From the NCBI RefSeq assembly GCF_032854445.1, contig NC_088297.1, forward strand, positions 20,783,127-20,847,126: DNA of 64,000 bases, written 5' to 3'. The position numbers were made by a program, and so were the translations under genes. Below the pieces are notes generated by a model, which searched no databases, had not been told where the DNA came from, and saw only the letters and a program-made list of their open reading frames with translations. The stretch comes from Liolophura sinensis (taxonomy: Eukaryota > Mollusca > Polyplacophora > Chitonida > Chitonidae). Shown one piece after another: positions 1 to 10,654 of this stretch (the first letter of the stretch is position 1; each line of letters opens with the position of its first letter).

Positions 1-299
1 ACAGAAAAACGACGTGAACATTAGTTGCAGAAAGCGTTGGATTGCTTTTTGATGGATTGTTAAATTGAGGTATTCGACTTAAATCTAGCTAGCGTCATCG
101 ACTTATAAATTAATCTTGTGAACAGTGTTGAAGACTGTTCTTAAAGAGAGGGATCTTCCTTGAAACATGTTTAAGATCAATATGAAGGATATTTTACTGA
201 AATTAGTCGCGCATCACGCGATCAGCGTAGTCACTGTCGATCAGCATAGTCACTGTCACGCTGTCGGTCATCATATGACGCTGTCGGTGTCACGCTCTC

Positions 300-1290
300 A
301 CCTTCAGGCATTCAGCATGCCCCATTCAGCATTGTGTATTCAGCATCCTTCATTGAGCATCCCTCACTCAGCATCCCCCATTCAGTATCCCCCGTTCAGC
401 ATCCCCATTCAGCATCACCTTTCAGTATTACGCATTCAGCATCCTTCTTTCAACATAACGCATTCAGCATTACGCATTCAGCATCCCTCTTTCAACATTA
501 CGCATTCAGCATTACGCATTCAGCATTCCTCACTCAGCATCCCCCATTCAGCATCTCCCATTCAATATCCCCCGTTCAGCATCCCCATTCAGCATCCCCC
601 ATTCATCATCACCTTTCAGTATTACGCATTCAGCATCCTTCTTTCAACATAACGCATTCAGCATTACGCATTCAGCATCCCTCTTTCAACATTACGCATT
701 CAGCATTACGCATTCAGCATTCCCCACTCAGCATTTCCCATTCAACATTACGTGTTCAGCATCCCCCGTTTAGCATTGCGCATGCAGCATCAAGCGCTAA
801 ATACCACGCACTCTGTATCACGCTTTCAGTATAACCTCCATCAGCATCATCCTTTTTGCATTACCCTCAACATCACTCTCTCAGCAATCACGCATTACGC
901 ACCACGCCCTCAGAATAACGCATTACGTATCACGCTCTTCGCATCATACGTACATCAAGTTGCACGTCACGCACTATGCTGAACACTTCGCCCTCAGTCA
1001 GCATCAGGCATTACACGTCACGCCCCCAGAACTATGCATTCAACACTGCATTCTCAGCATCGCACATTGCACTTCACACATTCAGCACTATGCATTCAGC
1101 ATCACATGTATTCATGCAGCATTACGAATTGCGAGTCACGCGCACAGTATAAGGCACTGCGCACTACAAAGCCAATATCAGGTAACGTTTATGTTCATCA
1201 GTATTTCGCTCTCAGAATCACGCAATACACACGCTCACGCTCTTACTCACCATCCGGCATGTACTGCGCACCATGCCCTTAGCATCACGC
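300..1290. repeat. CATTCAGCAT minisatellite with higher-order units
   Basis: Degenerate tandem repeats built on CATTCAGCAT(C/T) of about 10-20 bp. A block of about 110 bp starting at 418 recurs nearly unchanged at 612 (194-bp offset), showing a higher-order duplication. Copies decay towards 1,290. Several frames stay open across it (Ser-Ile-Pro-His rich), which is an artefact of the repeat. Confidence 0.9.
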
Positions 1291-1520
1291 ATTTATTTAT
1301 CTGATTGGTTTTACGCCGTACCAAAGAATATTTCACGGCGGCAGCATTGTGGTGGAAGGAAACCGGGCAGAGCACACGGGAAACCCACTACTATCCGCAG
1401 ATTGCTGACAGACATTCCCATGTACGGCCAGAGAGGAAGCCAGTATGAGATGAGCTTAAACCCAAGGCGACCGCATTGACGAGAAGCTCCTTGGTCACTT
1501 CGCCGCGCTGGCACGCTAAC
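1290..1520 (-). mobile_element. SINE-A copy (tRNA-derived), near full length
   Basis: Minus-strand copy of the commonest element here, called SINE-A. It has a tRNA-like head ('CTCAGTTGGTTAGCGCGCTAGC'-type A box, 'GTGAGTTCAAGTCC' B box), a body reading CTTCCTCTCCGGCCGTACGT and CCACCATAATGCTGGC, and a 3' end GTACGGCGTAAAACACCAAT plus an AAATAAATAAA tail. Confidence 0.85.
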
Positions 1521-1890
1521 TGTACGACCACGGAGACCTCTCATGACGCATCCCCTCAGAGTCACACATTAAATTCTGCTTGCGCTCTAAAAATCACGAT
1601 TCAACGTCGCATTCCCATGTCTCCGCATATCGACAGCTCGACCACGCCCACACAAATGTATTACCTGAAATACTACGCAATGAACCAGGTCAAATTTGAA
1701 AAAAACAAAAACAAAAAAAAAACCTTATACCAATACCCACTGGCAAGATGGACATCCTGTGCTTTTCATTGCCTAGTCTGTGAATACTGGTATTATTTAT
1801 TTGTCGAAATATTTGTCAGAAACGGATGTAAACTGGTCACAGCATCATTAAACACTAACCCTTTAAAAGTCTCTCGTTAAATTTTAATTT
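1521..1890. other. No feature recognised
   Basis: Mixed-composition sequence with an A-rich patch (1,697-1,725). The 134-codon frame over it has no family resemblance and partly overlaps the SINE. Confidence 0.5.
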
Positions 1891-2156
1891 GGAATGAGGG
1901 CCTCCGTTGTCGAGGGAGTTAGCACGCCATCATGGCGCAATAACCCAGAAGCTTCCCACCAATATGGTCGCAGTTCAAGTTCAGCTCATGTTGGCTTCCT
2001 CTCCGGCCCTACGCGGGAAGGTCTTCTAGCAACCCGGGGATGGACCTGGGTTTCCCCTGGGCTCTGTCTGGTTTCCTCCCACCATAATGCTGGTCGCTGT
2101 CGTATAAGTGAAATATTCTTGAATACGGCGTAAAACACCAATCAAATAAATAAATT
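1891..2156 (+). mobile_element. SINE-A copy, full length
   Basis: Complete from the degenerate tRNA head (GGGCCTCCGTTG) to the AATAAATAAA tail. The tRNA A box is mutated. Confidence 0.9.
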
Positions 2157-2614
2157 TTGCAGTAGTTTTTCAGATAGCCAGTCAGAATTGAGCAGTAATT
2201 GAGTGTGGGGGTGATTTGTGCCTCTTCAGCGGAACTTTCCGTGGCGGCCATCATGAGCTGGCGAAGTGGAAATCCCCGCTTTCCCACCAGACCATTGCTC
2301 ATGTACACGATGCATAGACTTGACGCCGCTGTCGAAGCCAGCAGTTCGTTTCAAACAACGGTTCTAACTACTGTGGGGAGGGAGTGGGATTCCATAAATT
2401 CCCTCAACAAGGCCTTATGCCGTTTGTGCTAGTTGATGGTTAGACAACCGTCTTCAGCACTTGACAATGCGGCCATGACTCGCTCCATTAGGGTGTTAAA
2501 ATATAGGAATTTAATAGTTTTTCCCAACCAAAAGGGGAAAAGCTGAAGGCAATCGTATTGGCTTTATGGCCAAAGTTAAATCACCTTCATTAAGATCAAC
2601 AAACAATTGTATAC

Positions 2615-2809
2615 TTACGGGTAAAATTTTGCGTTGCAAATGTTTTTCATACAAGGGACGTAACTTTCGCAGCACCCCGTGTCGAACAACCGAGCACATT
2701 TCAAAAACTTGCGCAAGCAATCTTTCATGCAGGCACTCTGAGCATCTATGAGGAGTGAGGAGCCGAGGATCGTGAGGATGAAGAGAGTACTGACACACCT
2801 TGTGATCAT
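2615..2809 (-). CDS. Small secreted cysteine-rich peptide, ORF complete or first exon
   Basis: 64 residues. Residues 1-24 look like a signal peptide: a basic residue near the start, then a hydrophobic core (TLFILTILGSSLLI), with likely cleavage after AQS. The mature part has seven cysteines at 27, 31, 38, 46, 47, 53 and 58 (C-x3-C-x6-C-x7-CC-x5-C-x4-C), and basic residues. The odd cysteine number, and a strong donor (CC|GTAAGT) overlapping the stop, suggest the real transcript may splice on to a further exon; I could not identify it. The ATG directly follows an acceptor-like TTTCAG, so an upstream 5' UTR exon is also possible. Cysteine-rich secreted peptides in molluscs include antimicrobial, toxin-like and shell-matrix types; I do not recognise this spacing and assign no function. 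A 53-bp array of copies of its 5' end lies just upstream. Confidence 0.5.
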   Translation of the reverse strand: MITRCVSTLFILTILGSSLLIDAQSACMKDCLRKFLKCARLFDTGCCESYVPCMKNICNAKFYP

Positions 2810-3140
2810 CTGAAACAGAGGATGGTGAGGATGTAGAGAGAACTGACACACTGTGTGATCGCCTGAAACAGAGGATGGTGAGGATGTAGAGAGTATTGGC
2901 ACACCGTGTGATCGTCTGAAACAGAGGATGGTGAGGATTTAGAGGGTATTGGCACACCGTGTGATCGTCGGAAACAGAGGATGGTGAGGATTTAGAGAGT
3001 ATTGGCACACCGTGTGATCATCTGAAATAGAGGATGGTGAAGATACTAAGACACCGTGTGATCATCTGAATCAGAGGATGGTGAAGATGAGGACGGTACT
3101 GACACACCGTGTAATCATCTGAAATAGAGGATTTTGAAGA
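2745..3140. repeat. 53-bp tandem array derived from a signal-peptide exon
   Basis: Seven units, with the TGAAACAG core at 2811, 2864, 2917, 2970, 3023, 3067 and 3120. The period is 53 bp except for one 9-bp deletion. On the minus strand each unit reads acceptor-like TTTCAG, (ATG/ACG/GCG) ATC ACA, then codons equivalent to TRCVSTLFILTIL; the first unit is the start of the peptide ORF at 2,809. ATG is kept in the units at 2811, 3023, 3067 and 3120 and lost in the other three. Confidence 0.9.
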
Positions 3141-3381
3141 AATGTGGCATTCAACCACCGAACAGATATATAAACAAATCAAAAATCACTGCTGTGAGCA
3201 ATGCAAGTCTAGAGATTAAACATTTAGTTTAGGGCTGTTATAATGTTTCATATAACCACATCCGGATTAAGTGGTAACACTACGCCTGCGCCAATAACAC
3301 AAAGATTGATTTACCGTACTTGTAACTTTGTCCCCATTATATTATTAAAACCAACTGGGGCTCGATGTTGCTCAGAATGTA

Positions 3382-3489
<108 letters not shown>

Positions 3490-3584
3490 GTTTGTTTTTA
3501 AGTTGTACAAGACGGCGAAGAGTCATTAAGTGTGTGTACGTATAGTGTGTCTTCTTTGTGAGATCGAGTTCATGTGCTGCCATC

Positions 3585-3785
3585 ATGCCAAACACAACAG
3601 ATATGATATCCCACCCTGTCACATTATACTGACTCTGGGCCAACCAGTAATGTTTCCTTGCTCTAACCTCTCAGCGCTGAGCGCCAAATGAGGTAGCAAC
3701 ATGTACCATTTTTAAAGTCTTTGGTATGACCTGACCCGGGGTTGATCCCAAGTCTTCCGATTTCCAGACAGATTTGTTGCTCAGA
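3585..3785 (-). mobile_element. SINE-D copy
   Basis: Read on the minus strand it has a tRNA-like head (GGGATCAACCCCGGGTCAGGTC region, 3,725-3,760) and a body with TGAGCGCC, CTGGTTGGCCC and GTCAGTATAATG. That last core is shared with SINE-C, so the two are related families. Confidence 0.6.
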
Positions 3786-3789
3786 CGCT

Positions 3790-5060
3790 GTCGGGCTACA
3801 CGTGTCTGGAAATGAACATCTGAAATTGTTCTACTGCGATTATCCAGCTCAAATTATTCAGCTCAAACTTATTCATCTAAAATTGTTCAGCTCAAAATGA
3901 TTCACCTCTCGCTGCTCAGGTAACAGCTTCAACACAAGAGAACTGTACAGGACAATATTAGTTCAAGTCAATTTCGTCGGGCCATCAATCTTCATGTTGA
4001 TGTAGAAGGCCTATATGTTAAATATTTGTAGTTGGGCGTAAAGCTCAAATAAAACAAATACAGTAGATATATGCCGACATGCACGCAGACCATTTGCCTG
4101 TGGTGGAAAGTTAGAATCAGGTACCAGGTGGGTAGTGGAGAGGGGGTAATCTGCGTTGACATTTTCCCGTGCAAATTGGACTAGGCACGCCATCGTGTAT
4201 TATACGTGAATGGTAAATATACCACTTACTGTATAGGTCGAAGTCTTGCTGCATTTCATTCGTTGTATGTTTTAAATGGCTATCATTTGTTACATTCCGA
4301 TAACTGATTTAATCTAAGATTCTGAAACCCCTTAATGTTTTAGCATAGAATGACATGATCAAAAGCATCGGCATCACTAAGCACTCTTGTTATCATCCCT
4401 ATGAACCCTTATCAATGTGGTTTTGCGTAGAGTCCGCAGGTAGAGAGAAACATATTACGTTGGAGGTTTTATTTTACCACAACACTTTCTTGCCTTATCA
4501 TATCTGAGATTAGATTTGACTGATATAGGTCCACCTCAGCCTGAAGCGTTCAAGATTTCTGTAAAAGATATACTGGTGGTGACAGTATTGTAAAGTTATT
4601 AGAAATTTACACAAACCACGTAATAGCAAGTGGTGTGTGTGAGAGAGTACAAGGTCACGTGGTCCTGTGGCATATCACCTACAGATATTGCAGATGAACC
4701 CTCTGGGCATCTGGCACCGTAACGTCTTAGATAAAAGCACCTTGGTCAGGTGGCTCCAGACCAAAAAATGAAACTGGTTGATTAAGTCTTCAGCAGCCCA
4801 ATCATATGTGGGTACACACCTGCGTTAATTGTGTCGTGATATTCCGCCAGACCATGCAGGTGCGTCTAAACCCCATTGATCCGTTTGACTCAAAGATCAA
4901 AGGCTTCAGTCAGGTAAAGCAATTGTTGCACTGTCCACGCATTGCGTTGGTTTAATTCACTTTGCCAGACATTCAGCTCTCTCTTGCGGACCGAAGATTT
5001 TCTTTGACACGAAACACCGAAACCTTTTGCCGAAACCTAAACCATTGTTTTCATGGTGCG
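3790..5060. other. No feature recognised
   Basis: Ordinary AT-leaning non-coding sequence. A short local repeat ATTCAGCTCAAA/ATTCACCTC occurs at 3,852-3,905. No credible coding frame. Confidence 0.5.
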
Positions 5061-5064
5061 TTGG

Positions 5065-5540
5065 CGACACTAACGCCGTCTAATGGGTTTAATGAACAAC
5101 TGGTTATTGTACACGACTTTACTTGAAATTAGGTATGGATGACCGCCGCTGGACATCAGGGGTTACCATGGGGCAACCATCCGTTAGAAACCTAAGGGTA
5201 ACTTCCGGTTCGACTTAAGACGCAGTTCAAGAAGGGCATTCAAGGCATGACACGTCAATGTGACATATTTCTCGCTTTTTGATTCTTAGTGCGTACTGAC
5301 ATGTTCATTCAAAGAGTTATCACTTCAGAACAAATTGACCACAAACTGACATTTTAACTCACAAAAAAAGGCCAATCGAGCGAAACAGCTTCTACCCGTG
5401 TGTGGACAGATCTATACTCTGTCTAAATCTATGCGGCGGAACAGACATTAGTATACAAGCCGTCAACCATACCTAATTTCAAGTAAAGTCGTGTACAATA
5501 ACCAGTTGTTCATTAAACCCAATAGACGGCGTTAGTGTCG
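5065..5540. mobile_element. Foldback element with 80-bp inverted arms
   Basis: Arm 5065-5145 is nearly perfectly inverted at 5461-5540 (CGACACTAACGCCGTCTAAT ... ATTAGACGGCGTTAGTGTCG type ends), around a 315-bp unrelated centre with no ORF. It looks like a non-autonomous DNA transposon (MITE/foldback); no clear target duplication was found. Confidence 0.7.
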
Positions 5541-5835
5541 AGGTCAATAATTGCAAGACCATTTCCCAAAACGACGTCTAACACAAATCACTAAAGCGCT
5601 AAGAAAGTATATGAAGTACGAAATTTGGACGGAAGCATGCAGAGAGAAGCAGATTTCAATGATGTTGTAAAAGCGCAAAATATGTTCTAGGCAAATGAGG
5701 GAAATCAGTATTCAAATCGTGGCCCATGTTAGCATATCGGTTGTCGATAATGAAATATGTGTCTCAGGTGCACTTTGTTTGAAACCGTTCACTTATCCAA
5801 TGTGGCGATCTAATACAACACGATGAATATTTGGC
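5541..5835 (+). repeat. Dispersed repeat R2, copy 1
   Basis: Homologous to 29,930-30,200: shared landmarks are TTCCCAAAACGAC, CATGCAGAGAGA, CTAGGCAAATGAG, GTCGATA.TGAAATATGT and AGTGGCGATCTAAT. Weaker copies lie near 9,770-9,850 and 13,860-13,940. Confidence 0.7.
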
Positions 5836-5904
5836 CTCTAGACGTATAAGTAACACGTATCAATCAATATGACATTCAAGTATACACTCTCTGGGACTAT
5901 TTAA

Positions 5905-6290
5905 ATATTTCCATGAACGGTTAGAATAAAACTATAACAGGTAAACAGACAAAATGTCGTATTTCGCCGGTTACGTGTTACTATTAACCAACAATAGCGT
6001 CGATGCTCTGGTTTTACTATCAGTGAAGGAGGTAAAGCACTAATTCATGCATAAACCAGGATTCTGCTTGTGAATTAAGCATCCCCGAAGTCTGTTCCCT
6101 TTGCACTATCTTAAAGTTATTGTATGCCAAATGTGATGAAAAAACAGCATTTTAAATAATTTTAGAACAGTTAGAATAAAACCATAACGAGGTATATTGA
6201 CAAGAGGCTGTATTTCACCGCTTACGAGTGATCATTTGCCAACTATCACACCGTCGTTGCTGCTCTGGTTTTGCGCTCTATATTCTGTTG
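5905..6290 (+). repeat. Dispersed repeat R1, two adjacent copies
   Basis: Two copies of a dispersed repeat (5,915-6,165 and 6,168-6,290): GAACAGTTAGAATAAAACC, GTAAATTGACAAGAGGC, CGTATTTCACCG, CCATTTGCCAACTATCACACC, then GCTGCTCTGGTTTT. R1 recurs at least eight times in the window, often next to R2, so the two may be parts of one longer element. Confidence 0.7.
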
Positions 6291-6727
6291 TGTATTCCAG
6301 TCATCGAAGGTCAGCGCAATCAAAGGGTACCCTACCCTTTGGGCGAACTGATGATAAACCCGTGTTCAACAGATTTGTATTTGTGGAATATGTAGAAAAG
6401 TGCTCAAGCTTTTCTTACTGAATTCCGTGTAAACCCAAAATTTAATTTTACATCTATATTCACCTACCCATTAATCAGACAAGCTTGATTGCAGACGCGG
6501 ATATGGAGTACATAGATACAGGAATAAATGCATCAGGAAAAAAATAAGGGTGAATAATACAATTGTCTGGAATAGTTTTCCGTATATTAATAGTCACGGG
6601 ACTGTTTATAAAACTGATTATCGTGAATCGATTTCCATTTTGGGAACTATATGGTATTACTGATGTAATAAACGCAATTGCTGTTGTGTGTAGCCAGACT
6701 ATTGTATACCACCCTTCATGCATTTAG

Positions 6728-6878
6728 CTTCCGGCCGTACGTGGGAAAGTTTACCAGCAACCATCGGATGGTCGGGGCTTTCCCCTGGGCGCTGCCCGGT
6801 TTCCACCCACTATAATGCTGGCCTCCGCTGTATAAGTGAAATATTCTTGAATACGGCATAAAACACCAAATAAATAAA
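6728..6878 (+). mobile_element. SINE-A copy, 5'-truncated, with 13-bp target duplication
   Basis: Starts inside the body (CTTCCGGCCGTACGTG) and ends in AAATAAA. It is flanked by TTCATGCATTTAG at 6715-6727 and 6879-6891, a perfect target-site duplication. This shows LINE-type target-primed integration. Confidence 0.93.
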
Positions 6879-6892
6879 TTCATGCATTTAGT

Positions 6893-6937
6893 TACTTATT
6901 TGATTAGTCTTTTACGCCGCGTACTCAAGAATGAATT
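6893..6937 (-). mobile_element. SINE-A 3' fragment
   Basis: A short reverse copy of the SINE-A 3' end (TTATTTGATT..TTTTACGCCG..GTACTCAAGAAT), lying directly beside the previous insertion. Confidence 0.6.
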
Positions 6938-7107
6938 CTTCACTCTTGCGATGGCAGCCAGGAGCTCTTGCCCAGAACAATCCACACCCATAATATACCG
7001 CGTTCCTGCTGAAACTCTGATCTAAAACCGAAGCCTAACTAGCGAGAGTTGGATTCGAACCTGTGGCTTGTTCGGCGAGGGATCGGTCTTCTGCCTTACA
7101 ATACACA

Positions 7108-7467
7108 GTGACTGGCCCTGGTAGCACAGTTGGCAGAGCGTCCGCTTCGGGAGCGGTAGATCCAGGGTCAATCCTGGGTAGAGTCACACCTAAGACCTTA
7201 AAAGAGGAAGTTGTGACTTCCTCGCTTGGCGTTCAGCATTAAGGGGATAGTGCAACGACTGGTTGACCCGTGTCAGTATAATGGCTCAAGCGGGGCGCGT
7301 TGCTAGCCTTCGGTAAGGCGTCTCAGTGAAGCAGCACTAGATAAAAGAGCGGGAGAAACCCGTGCTGCAACAAGGATGCAACATTACATGCACTTTAAGG
7401 ATTCCTTCGTGGTCATATGACTGAAAAATTGTGAAGCACGACGTTGGACCCCAGGCACTCACTAACT
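7108..7467 (+). mobile_element. SINE-C copy, full length
   Basis: A tRNA-like head (GGTAGCACAGTTGGCAGAGC, then B box GGGTCAATCCT), a body with GACTGGTTGACCCGTGTCAG, CGTCTCAGTGAAGCAGCACT and ATGCACTTTAAGGATTCCTT, and an ACTCACTAACTCAC tail. It is flanked by ACAATACA(C/A)AG at about 7097-7107 and 7468-7478, a likely target duplication. Confidence 0.88.
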
Positions 7468-7559
7468 CACAATACAAAGCGAATACTAGTATAAACCTCG
7501 TACAGTCGTAAATATTCTTTCCTCAAACTTTAAATTTTTATTGTTCCAACTGAAACTAA

Positions 7560-7830
7560 TCGTTGGCAGCTTCTCTTTGTATGATCCGTCCTTTTGCATT
7601 GTTTTAATGTGATTGTATTTTAAATGTGGTCGTAACACAGCATTCTGAGTAATTTTAGACCAGTGACGTCTAATAAGTTCCAGTCAACATCAAGGCATTT
7701 TTCTCCTTTCTTTTTTTACCTAATTCTGCCTAAGCCATGATGCTAGGGGCGTGCAATTCCTACTATATATGCATTTACATCATGATCAGTTGGAACAAAA
7801 CGCTGACCGAGGTAAATTGACAAGAGGCCA
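7560..7830 (+). repeat. R1-like dispersed repeat
   Basis: Diverged R1 sequence: TTGCATTGTTTTAATG, AACACAGCATTCTGAGTAAT, and GAGGTAAATTGACAAGAGGCC at the end. Confidence 0.55.
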
Positions 7831-7994
7831 GTCTTAATCTCTATGCTGAACGCCTTTAATTATATTATATGTTTTCTTTGGTGGCTTGTTTTGAACATTT
7901 GTTTGAGAAATGGCCTAGCGATTATTGACCTGGAACTTCCATTTTGGTCAAGGGGTGATTTACGAATGTCTGTTTTGCAGCCTAGATTACAGAC

Positions 7995-8085
7995 GTTGTT
8001 AGTTTGTTTGTTTGTTTTTGTTTTTTGGTGTTTTTTTTGTTTTGTTTTTTGGGGTTTTTTTTGTTATTTTTTTTGTTTAGATTTT
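7995..8085 (+). repeat. T/G-rich low-complexity tract
   Basis: GTTTGTTTG and long T runs. The Phe/Cys-rich frame over it is not a gene. Confidence 0.9.
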
Positions 8086-8230
8086 GTAGATCCTTGATAT
8101 AAATACACACAATCGCCTCGCAAGACGCCTGTCTAATTGAAGGTCAATTTGTCCCATGAGTTTAAATTGTGGGATAAATGCTGCGACACAGGCGATCATT
8201 CTCGTTTGTGTACAGCTCAAGATCTATTTA

Positions 8231-8385
8231 TTTCTTTATCTGGTTGAACTTTTGCGGCGTACTCAAGAATATTTCATGTATACGACAGTGACCAGCATTA
8301 TGGTGGGAGGAAACCGTGCAGAGGTCGGGGGAAGCACACGACAATCCGCAGGCTGCAGGCAGATCTTCCTACGTACGACCGGAGA
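8231..8385 (-). mobile_element. SINE-A copy, truncated, with 13-bp target duplication
   Basis: A reverse SINE-A lacking its tRNA head. CAAGATCTATTTA occurs at 8218-8230 and again at 8386-8398. Confidence 0.93.
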
Positions 8386-8439
8386 CAAGATCTATTTAAA
8401 ATCTTGGGTATTGATATGACAATATACATGTACATATAC

Positions 8440-8789
8440 CCCCTATGGCTCAGTTGGTAAAGTGTCCGCTTCGGGGGCGGTAGATCCAAGGTAAACCAAG
8501 TGGGTGGGGTCACACCTAAGCCCTTGAAAGAGAAAGTTGTACCTTCCTCACTTGCCGTTCAGTATTAAGGGGATAGTGCAACGACTAGTTGATCCATATC
8601 AGTATAATGGCTCGGCCGGGCCGCTAACTCGCCTGTCGGTAAGTCGTCTCAGTGAAGCAGCACTAGATAAAAGAGCGGAGGAAATCAGTTCTGAGACAAG
8701 GAGGCACATAACATGCACTCTAAGGAATCCTTCGTCGTCATGGGACTGAAAAACGACGGTAAACCCGATGCACTTACTCACTCACCGCC
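8440..8789 (+). mobile_element. SINE-C copy, full length
   Basis: Head CCTATGGCTCAGTTGGTAAA and CGCTTCGGGGGCGGTAGATC; body GTGCAACGACTAGTTGATCC, GTCTCAGTGAAGCAGCACTA; tail ACTTACTCACTCACC. About 80% like the copy at 7108. Confidence 0.9.
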
Positions 8790-8989
8790 ATTTTGCTATG
8801 TGCACATATATGGGTTATTTAAATCGTGTGTAATTCAGTAATATTAATGCACTAGATGAATGTATAAGCAGTGGATGAGATACCATGGCGTTTTTAAAGG
8901 TTCAGCTTCTATCGTCGTACTTACATAACAACAGATACATACAGACGTCTTAAAGGGGTACTTTTTTATAAAGCTTTTTTCTTAATATC

Positions 8990-9630
8990 AATTGTATGTT
9001 GTATGGAGGTGTTTGTTTATAACCATCAATTGTATGTTGCAAGGAGGTGTTTATTTATAACCATCAATTGTATGTGCATGGAGGTGTTTATTTATATAAA
9101 CATCATTTGTATATTGCATAGAGGTGTTTATTTATTACCATCAGTTGTATATTGCATAGAGGTGTTTATTTATAACCATCAGTTGTATGTTGCATGGAGG
9201 TGTTTATTTATAACCATCAGTTGTATATTGCATGGAGATGTTTATTTATAACCACCAGTTGTATATTGCATAGAGGTGTTTATTTATAACCATCAGTTGT
9301 ATGTTGCATGGAGGTGTTTATTTATAACCATCAGTTGTATGTTGCATGAAGGTGTTTATTTATAACCACCAGTTGTATGTTGCATAGAGGTGTTTATTTA
9401 TAACCACCAGTTGTATGTTGCACAGAGGTGTTTATTTATAACCATCAGTTGTATGTTGCATGGAGGTGTTTATTTATAACCACCAGTTGTATGTTGCATG
9501 GAGGTGTTTATTTATAACCATCAGTTGTATGTTGCATGGAGGTGTTTGTTTATAACCATCAGTTGTATGTTGCATGGAGGTGTTTATTTTTAAACATCAG
9601 TTGTATGTTGTATGGAGGTGTTTAGTTGTA
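8990..9630 (+). repeat. 38-bp minisatellite, about 16 copies
   Basis: The unit reads CAGTTGTATGTTGCATGGAG then GTGTTTATTTATAACCAT, with few substitutions. Frames through it (HQLYVAWRCLFIT) are artefacts. Confidence 0.96.
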
Positions 9631-9639
9631 TGTTGTCGT

Positions 9640-10080
9640 GTCAGAGAATTTTTAACCTATATGATGACGCTCAGTTTCATGGGTGGAAGAACCCGCAGTG
9701 ACCCAGGCGGAAGAAACCGCAGTGCCCGGGGTAAAATCTATGCGTCCAAACAAATATTCGCAATCCAGTCGTCAACCAAAACGGACGTTCTAGGTCAAGA
9801 ATCGCAAGGCCGATTCCCAAGCCAACGTTCATCACAAACCATCAAAGAACTTAGTGTGGCCTATACAGTATATATTTGTGCAAAACATTTGGACTCGCAT
9901 CTTCTGTTATAAGAAGGCGGATAGATAGAACCTTGCTTCCAGAGCAGGTCTTTTATGGTAAAAGCATGCTGCTGTCAGCTATTGTCGCTTTTCCGAGTTC
10001 GTATGCATATACATATAAATGAAAAGCCGTTTTCATAGAGTTTTCAAGATCTGCTTATAGATATCTATTACAAATCGGAT
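9640..10080. other. Diverged repeat remnants
   Basis: Contains GGAAGAAACCGCAGTGCCCG (diverged SINE-like piece) and an R2-like stretch at 9,770-9,850 (GAATCGCAAGGCCGATTCCC). No gene seen. Confidence 0.4.
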
Positions 10081-10081
10081 G

Positions 10082-10182
10082 AGCCATCATTATAACACTG
10101 GCCGCCGACGTATACTAGTCAGTGAAATATTCTTAGGTAGGTCTACTGCGTAAAGCACCAATCAAGTAAATAAATAAATTCT
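10082..10182 (+). mobile_element. SINE-A 3' fragment
   Basis: CATCATTATAACACTGGCCG, GTGAAATATTCTTAGG, ACCAATCAAGTAAATAAATA. Confidence 0.75.
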
Positions 10183-10640
10183 GGCTCTCGGTAAATGGTT
10201 TTCAATCAAAGTCTTTCCTATATTAACCACTCCATTTAGATTATTAGCCCGGTGTCTGCGTTGTTCATCAATGAGTCGGTCATCAAGTTTTGAATTATTG
10301 CAAACACACTTGTCCTAAAACTCATTGACTAAAACTCGCCACAAATCCATTGTGGCAAGAACTATACTGGATATTGCCAATTTCAGGAGAAAGCAGGCGA
10401 GCGCAACAATTAACACTGTTGGTTCCTACACGAGATAGTCCGTGAACGTAGCAACATTGTTGGTTCATGGACGAGAGAGCACGTGAACACAATAAGACCG
10501 CGAAATCATAATTGTTCTCATACACTCATAAATCTTCATAACCGCCATTATAGCACACTGGAAAAACATTATCTATTTTAGTAATTACGAAATTGTCTTA
10601 GTCCGCAACCAGCACGTGGAGTGATAAAATCTACTAAAAT
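10183..10640. other. No feature recognised
   Basis: A short tandem similarity occurs: ACACTGTTGGTTCCTACACG / ACATTGTTGGTTCATGGACG at about 10,410 and 10,455. No credible gene. Confidence 0.4.
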
Positions 10641-10654
10641 GAATATTTTACATC

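Noticed and set aside
167-834. 161- and 166-codon frames
   Set aside because: They lie wholly in the CATTCAGCAT array and are open in more than one frame at once; composition is only the repeat translated.
2009-2308. Continuation exon for the cysteine-rich peptide
   Set aside because: The frame is mainly reverse SINE-A sequence and adds no matching cysteine.
9003-9912. Frames in the 38-bp array
   Set aside because: Repeat artefact; 38 is not a multiple of three and frames change between units.
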